This document shows, one piece after another, positions 5,813-13,535 of a stretch of DNA of 18,438 nt (position 1 is its first letter; each line of letters starts with the position of its first letter). The translations under genes and the position numbers were made by a program. The DNA comes from an uncultured Rikenellaceae bacterium (lineage in GTDB: Bacteria; Bacteroidota; Bacteroidia; Bacteroidales; Rikenellaceae): positions 1 to 18,438 of the forward strand of contig CAJGBR010000029.1 in assembly GCA_904501625.1 (NCBI GenBank), in the 5' to 3' direction. The notes beneath the pieces were generated by a model that did no database searches, was not told the origin of the DNA, and saw only the letters and a program-made list of their open reading frames with translations.

Positions 5813-6712
5813 ATCTTTTTTAGCCCGTGGGTGGGCTTTGTGATAAACTTCTTTCAGATGTTCAATAGTATTATGCGTATAAACTTGAGTCGCTGACAAA
5901 CTTTCGTGTCCGAGTAGCTCTTGAATACTTCTCAAGTCTGCCCCCTGATTCAGCAGGTGGGTTGCATACGTATGTCTCAGAACGTGAGGGCTACATCTGC
6001 CTGTAACGCCAAAACTTTCGAGTGTTCGTTTGACAATTCGGTACACATATCCTTTTGTCAACGGTTCTCCTTTCGAGGATAAAAATAGAAATTTTTCGGG
6101 TGTTTTCCAAATATTTTCTGTAAAAAATTTATCTGCGAATGAAATTAATTTTTCTCGCAGTTTTTTCGGAATTGGCACTATTCTCTCTTTTGAACCTTTT
6201 CCTTTGACTTTCAATTGGTTGAAATCAGCCGAGAAATCGCCTGTTTTTATATCTCTCAATTCAGCTTGTCGTACTCCTGTTGCGTAGAAGAATAGAATTA
6301 CTAATTCATCACGACAACTTTCATAATCGTCGGGTGGTGTATCGAACGTATTCAAAATTTGTTCCATACGATTTTGGTCGACGAATACGGGCAGTCGGCG
6401 AGGAGTTTTAAGACGTTTGATACTGCGAAACGGGTCTTGGGTGGTTGTTGTCCCCTGATTATGGCAGTATTTCCAGTACGAGTGGATTACGCTAAGGTAG
6501 GTGTTTATGGATGATGCTTTGAGATTATCTTCTTTTTTTAGAGACATAATCCATTCGCTGATATCTTCTTCATTGAAGATGTCTCCGGTGAGTTCGTTTG
6601 TGTCGAGTCCGAGAAAAAAACAAAACCGACGAAGAACCTCAAGATAATGAGTCTTCGTCGATTCTGAATATCGTCTTTCTGCAACCAAATATTCTAAGAA
6701 ACGGTCTACCAT
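5810..6712 (-). CDS. xerC: Tyrosine recombinase of the XerC/XerD type
   Basis: This 300-residue protein has the length and layout of Xer recombinases: an N-terminal SAM-like core-binding domain (about 1-90) and a catalytic domain (about 105-290). All catalytic positions are visible: R148 in ATGVRQAEL, K172 in KGKGSKER, H243 and R246 in SPHVLRHTYATHLL, H269 in LLGHESL and the nucleophile Y278 in TQVYTH. It would cut and rejoin DNA, most likely at the chromosomal dif site for dimer resolution. It lies between rpsU and hpf, a chromosomal arrangement I recall from Bacteroides, so it is a housekeeping enzyme rather than a mobile-element integrase. XerC and XerD cannot be told apart from sequence alone. 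Confidence 0.92.
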   Translation of the reverse strand: MVDRFLEYLVAERRYSESTKTHYLEVLRRFCFFLGLDTNELTGDIFNEEDISEWIMSLKKEDNLKASSINTYLSVIHSYWKYCHNQGTTTTQDPFRSIKRLKTPRRLPVFVDQNRMEQILNTFDTPPDDYESCRDELVILFFYATGVRQAELRDIKTGDFSADFNQLKVKGKGSKERIVPIPKKLREKLISFADKFFTENIWKTPEKFLFLSSKGEPLTKGYVYRIVKRTLESFGVTGRCSPHVLRHTYATHLLNQGADLRSIQELLGHESLSATQVYTHNTIEHLKEVYHKAHPRAKKD

Positions 6713-6727
6713 ATTTCAAATAATTGT

Positions 6728-6756
6728 GGTCAATTTTTGACCTGTGGCCGTAGGTC
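6728..6756 (-). other. Two mutually exclusive hairpins between rpsU and xerC
   Basis: GGTCAA (6728-6733) and TTGACC (6737-6742) form a 6-bp stem with a 3-nt loop. GACCT (6739-6743) and AGGTC (6752-6756) form a second stem that uses part of the same bases. The two cannot form together. There is no U-run after either on the minus strand. It lies in the 73-nt gap after the rpsU stop, so it could tune read-through or mRNA processing between rpsU and xerC. Stems are short, so this is tentative. Confidence 0.35.
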
Positions 6757-6785
6757 GCAGAGAGATAAATCTCCGAGAGTACAGA

Positions 6786-6977
6786 CTATTCGTCGTCTCT
6801 GTTCAGAGATTCAACGTAAATTGCGTGGAGTCTGTTTGCACGATTAACCACCGACGGTTTTGTAAAATATTGACGACGGCGGAGTTCTTTCAAGACACCT
6901 GTTTTTTCGTATTTACGTTTAAATTTTTTGAGAGCTTTTTCGATATTTTCGCCCTCTTTAACTGGCATAATAATCAT
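6786..6977 (-). CDS. rpsU: 30S ribosomal protein bS21
   Basis: This 63-residue protein is bS21: it reads PVKEGENIEKALKKFKRKYE (5-24), then TGVLKELRRRQYFTKPS and a basic tail. bS21 sits on the platform of the small subunit near the 3' end of 16S rRNA. In Bacteroidia and Flavobacteriia, bS21 with bS18 and bS6 is known to hold the anti-SD tail and prevent SD pairing. The start is MIIMPVKEG, as in relatives, so the first ATG is kept. The leader before it (AT-rich, ending CCGTT) has no SD, in contrast to hpf downstream. It is 26 nt from the upstream HhH gene, so it may be co-transcribed with it. A weak -7-like CAGATTTG (7012 to 7005) could give it its own promoter. Confidence 0.95.
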   Translation of the reverse strand: MIIMPVKEGENIEKALKKFKRKYEKTGVLKELRRRQYFTKPSVVNRANRLHAIYVESLNRDDE

Positions 6978-7003
6978 AACGGTTATTTTTTATTTATTTG
7001 TTT

Positions 7004-7876
7004 TCAAATCTGTTTACTTGGTGCGGACTTAGGATTGGTATCACAATTTTTTTTACGGAAAACCACATAAGGACTCAACAATCGAGCCTCATCTGGTAGC
7101 AGTGTTTCGTCGTTTTTCATCTCTGTGATATTATTCCAACCTCCTTTCGATTCTCTGATTTTTAGCACTCTGTCCGCAATATGATTACTCAAATAAGGGT
7201 GCTGTCTCAGAATTTTTTCGGGTGCAAAGTTAATATCAATTTTTTGAATTTCAGCACTGTCTGCAAAAAAATTTTTATTCAATTGTTCGATAACTTTATC
7301 TGTTATTCCGTAGACCTCCGAGATTTGCTCGATTGAGACAAATCCTCCCAGACTATTTCTGTATTTTAAGATTCGACTGCTAAGTATAGGACCGATGCCT
7401 TTTACGGCACATAGTGCTGCTGAATCAGTTTTGTTGATATCACTTTTTTGATTTTTATTTTGAGTCTGTTTTGTTTGTGTATTCTCTTTTGGGAATTGCA
7501 TATATGGAGCAAGTCTCTGAAGCATCGAGTCGGATACAACAAAACTTTTACCAAAGTCAGCTGCAGTTCTGAATTTTGCACCGGCTTGTCGATAGTTGTC
7601 AATCGCCTTTGCTTGTTTTTCACTGAAACCGAGTCGTTGCAGGTCGTGGGTTGATACAATATTGGGATCGAATTGGAATAGAGTATCTTCGGTTGCTTGA
7701 ATTACAGTGTCGGTTGGGTAGTCCTTCTTAACCTGAATGATTCTGCCCAATGATGATTTGTTGGCAATTCTGATAGAGATGATAATCAGTGTTGCGACTC
7801 CCAGAATTATGACAGCCCAACGTTCATCTTTGGTGAAACTCAACAATGTGCTGAATATGTTTTTTATGGATTTCAT
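7004..7876 (-). CDS. Membrane-anchored protein with three helix-hairpin-helix domains (ComEA-like)
   Basis: This 290-residue protein has one N-terminal transmembrane segment (about 20-36) after a short cytoplasmic tail, so the bulk faces the periplasm. Three ComEA-type helix-hairpin-helix units follow: about 66-126 (LQRLGFSEKQAKAIDNYR), 147-206 (VKGIGPILSSRILKYR, the best hairpin) and 212-272 (HPYLSNHIADRVLKIR). A Lys/Gln/Asn-rich linker (130-148) separates the first from the second. HhH domains bind DNA without sequence preference; ComEA uses one in DNA uptake, but three-unit Bacteroidetes members have no firm role that I know. The start overlaps the UbiD-family gene stop by 4 nt (ATGA), so translation is probably coupled. 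A periplasmic DNA-binding or protein-binding role is inferred. Confidence 0.85.
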   Translation of the reverse strand: MKSIKNIFSTLLSFTKDERWAVIILGVATLIIISIRIANKSSLGRIIQVKKDYPTDTVIQATEDTLFQFDPNIVSTHDLQRLGFSEKQAKAIDNYRQAGAKFRTAADFGKSFVVSDSMLQRLAPYMQFPKENTQTKQTQNKNQKSDINKTDSAALCAVKGIGPILSSRILKYRNSLGGFVSIEQISEVYGITDKVIEQLNKNFFADSAEIQKIDINFAPEKILRQHPYLSNHIADRVLKIRESKGGWNNITEMKNDETLLPDEARLLSPYVVFRKKNCDTNPKSAPSKQI

Positions 7877-9732
7877 TCCGAATCAGATCCTGTGCCGAGT
7901 GTGAATTTTTGGTAGTATTCTGAAGGTGACTTTATTAGTTCTCCCAAATTTAATTTGTCCCAGATTTGATCAATGCGGTCAATCGTGTTGCGGTCTGTAG
8001 TAGTTGGATTAGGCCAGCGTCGGAGTGTTCCATTTAGTCCGTTGGTTTTGCGACGTGCATCAATGATTAACACATCGTTTATGGTGAATGTCAAATCTCG
8101 GTCTGCATCGAAATTGGCAAGTGCCCACCACACCAAATCTTTTGCTGTGATTTGGTCGATATCCGAGTCAACTACAAGTGTGAATTTAATGCCTGAAATA
8201 CCATTAGATAACCAAATCTGTTCAATGCTGTTTTTAAGTTGTTCGATGTTAGTTAGTGTGCGGTCGGCATTGATAACCAAAGTGCTCCATTTTGATGCGA
8301 ATGTTGTGTCAATTCTCTCGATGCCTTTGGTGAGGGTAAACTCTGTGGGAAGTCCGATTGGTTCGATATCGGAGTATATATCAACAGAAGTTAAATCAAG
8401 AGCAATTTTCCCGCCACTGCCGAGTTCTTGAGCTGCGTGGTCCAGAATATCCAGCGGTCCCTGACTAAGCAGTATATTTTTTCGTTTGGTTCGAGAAATA
8501 TATTTTGCAATAAGTTCATTGTCACATAAATCAATGCCATCGGGTAGTATTATCAATGCCTTATTGAACATCATTTGTCCTGCACCCCATAGCCCTGAGG
8601 CAACTTTGAAACCTTGTTGTGGGAATGTGTTGCTGATAGTGACAAGGGCCAGATTGTGCATACCACCTTCGGGTGGCATTTTCATATCCGAGATTTCGGG
8701 TTGCATCAGTAGCCTGATCGGTGCCAGGAAAATTCGTTCTGTTGCCAATCCCAGCAGTGCATCTTCCTGAGGCGGAATGCCGACCAGCGTGGCTGGATAT
8801 ACTGCATTGTGACGATGTGTGATACAGGTCACTTCCATCTGTGGAAAATAGTCTTCCAGAGAGTAGAATCCTGTGTGGTCACCGAAAGGTCCTTCCAATA
8901 CTTTTGGTGCAGATATGTCCACAAATCCCTCAATTACGAAATCACAATCCGATGGAACGTGCAGCTCGTTGGTCAGACATTTTACAAGTTCGACGGGTTT
9001 GTTGCGGATAAAACCTGAGAGAATCCACTCGTCAATTCCGTCTGGTAGCGGAGCCGTGGCTGAATAGGCATAGGCTGGATCTCCTCCAAGACAGACAGCT
9101 ACGGGCATTTTCCCGCCGTGTTTTTTCCAGGCGTTATAGTGTTTAGCTCCTGTTTTGTGAGGGTGCCAATGCAGTGCAGCCGAGTGTTTGCCCATAATCT
9201 GCATTCGATACATACCTATGTTGCGAGAACCGCTTTCTGGATCTTTGGTTGTTACCATTGGCAGGGTTATGAATCGTCCTCCATCATTGGGCCAACATTT
9301 CAGAATGGGTAGTCTCGATAAATCTGCATCTTCATTTTTCCAAATGACCTGCTGGCATTCGCCTTTGCGAGTCGAATATTTTGGAAGCCATTTTGAAGCC
9401 TCTGCTGCCAGCGGAACCATTCGCAATTTATCTGAAAATGAGGATTTCGGAGCAGTGACGATCTCCCAGATTTTGTAGATTCTCTCGGCGAGTTTGTCGA
9501 GTGAATCTACTCTCAGAGCAGAGCATATTCTGCTCTGACTGCCATACATATTGATCAGTACCGGGAATTCGGTCCCGTTGTTCTCGAATAGCAATGCCTT
9601 GCCGCCATTGGGACTTTTTGAAACTCGGTCTGTTATTTCGGCAATCTCCAATTCGGGATTAACATAAGTTGATATCTTTACAAGTTCGTTCGATTTATGT
9701 AATGTCTCTATAAAATCTCTTAATCCACCCAT
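7873..9732 (-). CDS. UbiD-family decarboxylase
   Basis: This 619-residue protein belongs to the UbiD family, which uses prenylated FMN to add or remove CO2 on aromatic or unsaturated acids. Visible signatures are NIGMYRMQ (R176), a histidine-rich strand ALHWHPHKTG, the core EGPFGDHTGFY (E280 and D285, matching the spaced acid pair of the Arg-Glu-Glu/Asp catalytic set) and GIPPQEDALLG. It is cytosolic and needs a UbiX-type flavin prenyltransferase elsewhere in the genome. Relatives in this phylum are often labelled menaquinone biosynthesis decarboxylase, but I recall Bacteroides as using the classical men route, which lacks such a step, so the substrate is open. At 619 residues it is longer than E. 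coli UbiD (about 500), with an extra C-terminal region. Start and stop overlap the neighbours by 1 and 4 nt. Confidence 0.9.
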   Translation of the reverse strand: MGGLRDFIETLHKSNELVKISTYVNPELEIAEITDRVSKSPNGGKALLFENNGTEFPVLINMYGSQSRICSALRVDSLDKLAERIYKIWEIVTAPKSSFSDKLRMVPLAAEASKWLPKYSTRKGECQQVIWKNEDADLSRLPILKCWPNDGGRFITLPMVTTKDPESGSRNIGMYRMQIMGKHSAALHWHPHKTGAKHYNAWKKHGGKMPVAVCLGGDPAYAYSATAPLPDGIDEWILSGFIRNKPVELVKCLTNELHVPSDCDFVIEGFVDISAPKVLEGPFGDHTGFYSLEDYFPQMEVTCITHRHNAVYPATLVGIPPQEDALLGLATERIFLAPIRLLMQPEISDMKMPPEGGMHNLALVTISNTFPQQGFKVASGLWGAGQMMFNKALIILPDGIDLCDNELIAKYISRTKRKNILLSQGPLDILDHAAQELGSGGKIALDLTSVDIYSDIEPIGLPTEFTLTKGIERIDTTFASKWSTLVINADRTLTNIEQLKNSIEQIWLSNGISGIKFTLVVDSDIDQITAKDLVWWALANFDADRDLTFTINDVLIIDARRKTNGLNGTLRRWPNPTTTDRNTIDRIDQIWDKLNLGELIKSPSEYYQKFTLGTGSDSE

Positions 9733-11141
9733 TATTCTAAGTTGTTAAGTATTAGAATATTTCCGCCTTTATCTTGATTGTTGATTATTAATTGACCGAA
9801 GTCGGTATTTACACTACCCTTGCTAGTTGCGGGGAATGAGCCGTTCTTGATATGGTGCAATGCGGTCTGTAAAAGAGGTTCTTCCGTATCGCCCAACTCT
9901 TTGTATGGCATATTCAAATCTTCATTTATTTTGAAATCAGGAGTAATGCCTGTCTCACTAAAGGTTTTCATATTGCAGTCGTAGATTCTTGCCACAATAG
10001 GATGTAGTATCCATTTTGAGTTTTTGTCTTTCAGTTCGACCGCCGATTGGTTCTTGCCTCGTGTGGTGTGCCCGATTACATAAACATTCTTCAAATATGG
10101 TTTGGTACACAAAATAATGGTTTCGCTTGCCGATGCAGTCACTCCGCTGGTGAGGACATACAGTCGTTCAATCTCGATTTTGTTATTGGTGACCGTACTG
10201 TTGGTCGAGGTTTTTAGAGTTAGGTTAATATCTTTTGTATTGTTAAGTTTTTTGTTGCAGACCTGTTGAATGAATGTTGATCCGAGTTTGTCTTTCGGGA
10301 TAATCAGACTGCCCAAGAACTGAGCCATATTCAGCAATCCTCCCGAGTTGTATCGTAAATCAAGTACCAATTCAGATATGCCTTCCTTGCGGAATTTCGA
10401 GAATTCGTTTATGAGATCCTGAGAGTTTGACGAGAATGACTTGTAGCATAAATAGCCAATTTTCTTGTTATTGTCTGTGATGATTTTCGATGCCCATATA
10501 GGTTTTGTTGGGTATTGTGCAACGGATAGTTGAGCAGTCGGATCTGTGTCTTTTAGAAGAATTTCTTTGTCTGAGAGTTGGGTGTATTTTATTTTTACAC
10601 TGCTTAGCCCTTTCAGAGCATCGTCCGAATCGATATATTTGTCATTTATTTTATAGATGATGTCTCCACGTTTGAGTCCGGCCTTTGCTGCAGGTGAATC
10701 TGGGAATACATAATATATAAAATATATATAATGTGTTGATGATGAGTTGTCCGTTTGGACAATCGAAGTCTTTGAGTATTTGTATGTAATTCCGAAACCC
10801 GTGTCAGACTCGGAATTGTAACTTGCTTTGGATCCTGAGTAGTCGGAATTCTCTTCGATGTATGAGAATCGGTCACCATAAGTGTCACCATAATTATAGA
10901 GCAGAGATTGGAAATACTCTTTGGCTTCACGAGTATTGTAGGTCTTTGTGTATGAATCAGGAATGTGCTCGTTCCAGAGATACCAATGGGACATCAAATC
11001 ATATATGCGTTGGTTTTCTTTATTGTCGCCGGATAGTGGCTCATTGATGCCTATTTCATCTTTTTTGCACGATTGAAGTGTCGATATCCCAATGATTAAA
11101 AACGCACTCAGAGCTAATTTGAAGGGATGTTTTATAGTCAT
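9732..11141 (-). CDS. S41-family (C-terminal processing type) protease lipoprotein with PDZ domain
   Basis: This 469-residue protein begins with a lipoprotein signal ending LQSC (C25), so it is lipid-anchored, followed by KKDE. An S41 N-terminal helical region (about 42-100) precedes a PDZ domain (about 140-205, with SPAAKAGLKRGDIIYKIND). The protease core has DLRYNSGG (261-268), the nucleophile S337 in TASASE and the general base K363 in TTRGKNQ; the S-K gap is 26, one more than in plant D1 protease. The dyad is therefore intact. It probably trims or degrades envelope proteins. The C-terminus is a low-complexity Asn/Gly-rich tail. Its stop overlaps the UbiD-family start by 1 nt (TAATG). No clear -7 element is seen upstream on the minus strand. 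Confidence 0.9.
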   Translation of the reverse strand: MTIKHPFKLALSAFLIIGISTLQSCKKDEIGINEPLSGDNKENQRIYDLMSHWYLWNEHIPDSYTKTYNTREAKEYFQSLLYNYGDTYGDRFSYIEENSDYSGSKASYNSESDTGFGITYKYSKTSIVQTDNSSSTHYIYFIYYVFPDSPAAKAGLKRGDIIYKINDKYIDSDDALKGLSSVKIKYTQLSDKEILLKDTDPTAQLSVAQYPTKPIWASKIITDNNKKIGYLCYKSFSSNSQDLINEFSKFRKEGISELVLDLRYNSGGLLNMAQFLGSLIIPKDKLGSTFIQQVCNKKLNNTKDINLTLKTSTNSTVTNNKIEIERLYVLTSGVTASASETIILCTKPYLKNVYVIGHTTRGKNQSAVELKDKNSKWILHPIVARIYDCNMKTFSETGITPDFKINEDLNMPYKELGDTEEPLLQTALHHIKNGSFPATSKGSVNTDFGQLIINNQDKGGNILILNNLE

Positions 11142-11252
11142 AACTTAAAAATATTTATAAAAATACGCGATAAAATTATGAAAATTAAATAAAAATTCGT
11201 ACTTTGCCGAAATAAAATTTTAATTTTTCTCAAAAAAAAAGATATAAGACTT
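11142..11252. promoter_or_regulatory. Divergent intergenic region between the S41 protease and EF-G paralog genes
   Basis: These 111 bp are very AT-rich and must hold both divergent promoters. On the plus strand TACTTTG (11200-11206) resembles a shortened -7 element and would give a leader of about 45 nt; no TTG -33 element is seen 20 bp upstream. On the minus strand I see no TAnnTTTG match. Neither gene has an SD. Confidence 0.35.
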
Positions 11253-13406
11253 ATGAAAACTTACCAATCAGACGAAATCAAAAATGTGGTTCTTCTGGGT
11301 AGTTCAGGTTCAGGAAAAACTACCCTTGCCGAAGCAATGGCATTCGAAGGTAAAGTAATTGAACGACGTGGTGCAATTGAGTCAGATTCGACAATTTCCG
11401 ACTACACCGAAATCGAACATATCTACAAACGCTCGATATACTCGTCTCTGCTTTTTACAGAGTTCAACTCAAGAAAACTCAATATATTTGATACTCCGGG
11501 ATCAGATGATTTCTGTGGTGGACTTTTCTCGGCATTCGCTGTTGCAGATACAGGCGTGATGTTGTTTAATGCTCAGAATGGTTTTGAGGTAGGTAGCGAA
11601 ATCCAAGCTCGTTATGCTCGTAAATATGCTAAGCCATTGATCGGCTTTGTAAACCAACTCGATTCTGAAAAAGCTAACTGGGATATGACCATCGAATCTA
11701 TCCGCGAAAGTTCGCCTGTTAAACCCGTAGTTGTTCAATTCCCTGTGAATCCGGGTCCTGATTTCGATTCGATTGTGGACGTGCTTACAATGAAGATGTA
11801 CAAGTTCAAAGGCGATACAGGTATCCGCGAAGAGATGGAAATTCCAGCAGAATTGAATGACCGTGTAGAAGAGTATCGTAGCATTTTGGTTGAGACTGCT
11901 GCCGAAAACGACGAGGCTCTGATGGAAAAATTCTTCGATGAAGGAGCATTGACTATCGACGAAGTACGTAAAGGTTTGAGCCTTGGAGTTGCACATCAAG
12001 GAATGATGCCAATATTCTGTGGATCAGGAAAAATGGATATCGGCGTTAAACGTTTGATGGAATTTGTAATCAATGTTACACCATCTCCGGATAAAGCTAT
12101 CCCGATGAAATTGAATGATGGTACTCCGATTGTGGCAGATATGTCAGCTGAAACTGTTCTGTATGTATTCAAGACTGCTGTTGAACAACATATCGGTGAG
12201 GTCTCTTATTTCCGTGTAATTTCAGGTAAGGTTGTTGAAGGTCAGGAATTGGTGAATTCAGCAAACGGTAATAAAGAAAAGATTTCTCAAATGTTTGCTG
12301 TCGCAGGTAAAAACCGTGTTAAAGTTGCAGAAATGTGTGCAGGTGATATCGGTTGTACAGTTAAACTTAAATCTACAAAAACTGACAATACACTCTCGAC
12401 ATCAGGTGATGTTAAGATTGAACCTGCAATGATGCCGTCACCACGTTATCGTTGTGCAGTTCGCGCCGTAAATACAAGTGATGAAGAAAAATTGGGTGAA
12501 TTGTTGAACCGTATGCGTGCAGAAGACCCGACAATCTTGGTTGAATACTCAAAAGAACTTAAACAGACTATTCTTCAAGGTCAGGGCGAACACCATCTCA
12601 ATATCTTGAAATGGACTCTTGCTAATCAACACAAACTTGAAGTCGAATTCTTCGCACCGAGAATCTCTTACCGCGAAACTATTACAAAAGTTGCTCAAGC
12701 AGGTTATCGCCACAAGAAACAATCTGGAGGTGCAGGTCAGTTTGGTGAAGTTCATATGATTATCGAGCCATATACAGAAGGTATGCCCGATCCTGTTAAA
12801 TATAAAGTTGATGGAAAAGACCTCAATATCAACATCAAATCTAAGGACGAAGTCGAACTGGAATGGGGTGGAAAACTCGTATTCTGCAGTGCGATTGTCG
12901 GAGGTTCTATTGATGCACGTTTCTTGCCGGCAATTCAAAAAGGTGTGATGGAAAAGATGGAAGAAGGTCCTCTGACAGGTTCTTACGCACGTGATATCCG
13001 CGTAGTTGTTTACGATGGTAAGATGCACCCAGTAGATTCAAATGAACTTTCATTTAAGTTGGCAGGTCGTAACGCATTTAAGGAAGCATTCCGTACAGCA
13101 GGTCCTAAGATTATGGAACCAATCTATAGCGTAGAGGTTCTTGTTCCGTCAGATAAGATGGGTGATGTAATGAGTGACTTGCAAAACCGTCGTTCAATTA
13201 TCGAAGGTATGGGTAGCGAAAAAGGTCTCGAAAAGATTACAGCACGAGTTCCTCTGGCAGAGATGTACCGCTATTCTACAACCTTGAGTTCGTTAACCAA
13301 TGGCCGTGCAACACACACAATGAAGTTTGCTTCATACGAACAGGTTCCGTCGGATGTTCAGGATAAGTTGCTGAAGGCTTATGCAGAAACTGAAAACGAA
13401 GACTAA
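11253..13406 (+). CDS. fusA2: Elongation factor G paralog with degenerate GTPase centre (EF-G2 type)
   Basis: This 717-residue protein covers all five EF-G domains. The P-loop GSSGSGKTT (16-24) is intact but lacks the AHIDAGKTT form. Switch I has RSIYS (60-64) in place of RGITI, losing the magnesium-binding Thr. The G3 motif is DTPGSDDF (80-87), so the catalytic His of DTPGH is Ser84. The G4 motif is NQLD (134-137) instead of NKMD. Domain IV keeps the tip HPVDSN (H592), as in translocating EF-G. Nucleotide binding may persist but hydrolysis is unlikely. This matches the Bacteroides EF-G2 paralog, reported to support translocation without GTP hydrolysis under nutrient limitation. The organism should have a normal fusA elsewhere. 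A tetracycline-protection protein is less likely given the lost His. Confidence 0.88.
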   Translation: MKTYQSDEIKNVVLLGSSGSGKTTLAEAMAFEGKVIERRGAIESDSTISDYTEIEHIYKRSIYSSLLFTEFNSRKLNIFDTPGSDDFCGGLFSAFAVADTGVMLFNAQNGFEVGSEIQARYARKYAKPLIGFVNQLDSEKANWDMTIESIRESSPVKPVVVQFPVNPGPDFDSIVDVLTMKMYKFKGDTGIREEMEIPAELNDRVEEYRSILVETAAENDEALMEKFFDEGALTIDEVRKGLSLGVAHQGMMPIFCGSGKMDIGVKRLMEFVINVTPSPDKAIPMKLNDGTPIVADMSAETVLYVFKTAVEQHIGEVSYFRVISGKVVEGQELVNSANGNKEKISQMFAVAGKNRVKVAEMCAGDIGCTVKLKSTKTDNTLSTSGDVKIEPAMMPSPRYRCAVRAVNTSDEEKLGELLNRMRAEDPTILVEYSKELKQTILQGQGEHHLNILKWTLANQHKLEVEFFAPRISYRETITKVAQAGYRHKKQSGGAGQFGEVHMIIEPYTEGMPDPVKYKVDGKDLNINIKSKDEVELEWGGKLVFCSAIVGGSIDARFLPAIQKGVMEKMEEGPLTGSYARDIRVVVYDGKMHPVDSNELSFKLAGRNAFKEAFRTAGPKIMEPIYSVEVLVPSDKMGDVMSDLQNRRSIIEGMGSEKGLEKITARVPLAEMYRYSTTLSSLTNGRATHTMKFASYEQVPSDVQDKLLKAYAETENED

Positions 13407-13433
13407 TTAATTGTCTGATATATGAAACGCTAG

Positions 13434-13466
13434 TCCGGTATGAGAATATAATTTCTCCATACCGGA
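13434..13466 (+). terminator. Hairpin after the EF-G paralog gene (terminator or mRNA stabiliser)
   Basis: TCCGGTATG (13434-13442) pairs with CATACCGGA (13458-13466), and AGAA (13443-13446) pairs with TTCT (13453-13456) after a single bulged C. This gives a 13-bp stem with a 6-nt loop, 27 nt past the stop. The following sequence (TTGGTGTAAAATG) has no T-run, so termination would be weak or factor-dependent. No promoter match is seen between it and tldD, so it may instead protect or process a joint mRNA. Confidence 0.5.
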
Positions 13467-13535
13467 TTGGTGTAAAATGTTATTAGGTGGAATCCGAAAA
13501 ACCCAAACAGAGTAGGAAAATTGATTTTTTGTAGA

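Noticed and set aside
5810..6712. Tyrosine recombinase as a sign of an integrated mobile element
   Set aside because: Its size, Xer-type motifs and position between rpsU and hpf fit the housekeeping enzyme; no attachment-site repeat or cargo genes are seen around it.
6744..7070. 108-codon plus-strand reading frame opposite rpsU
   Set aside because: It is antisense to rpsU; the Phe-rich sequence is what the reverse complement of a Lys-rich gene gives.
11502..11999. 165-codon minus-strand reading frame inside the EF-G paralog gene
   Set aside because: It is antisense to a clearly coding gene and shows the Cys/His/Phe-rich composition of a shadow frame.
11253..13406. Tetracycline-resistance ribosomal protection protein (TetQ-like)
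   Set aside because: Those proteins keep a working GTPase centre with DTPGH; here the His and other G-motif residues are lost, as in the EF-G2 group.
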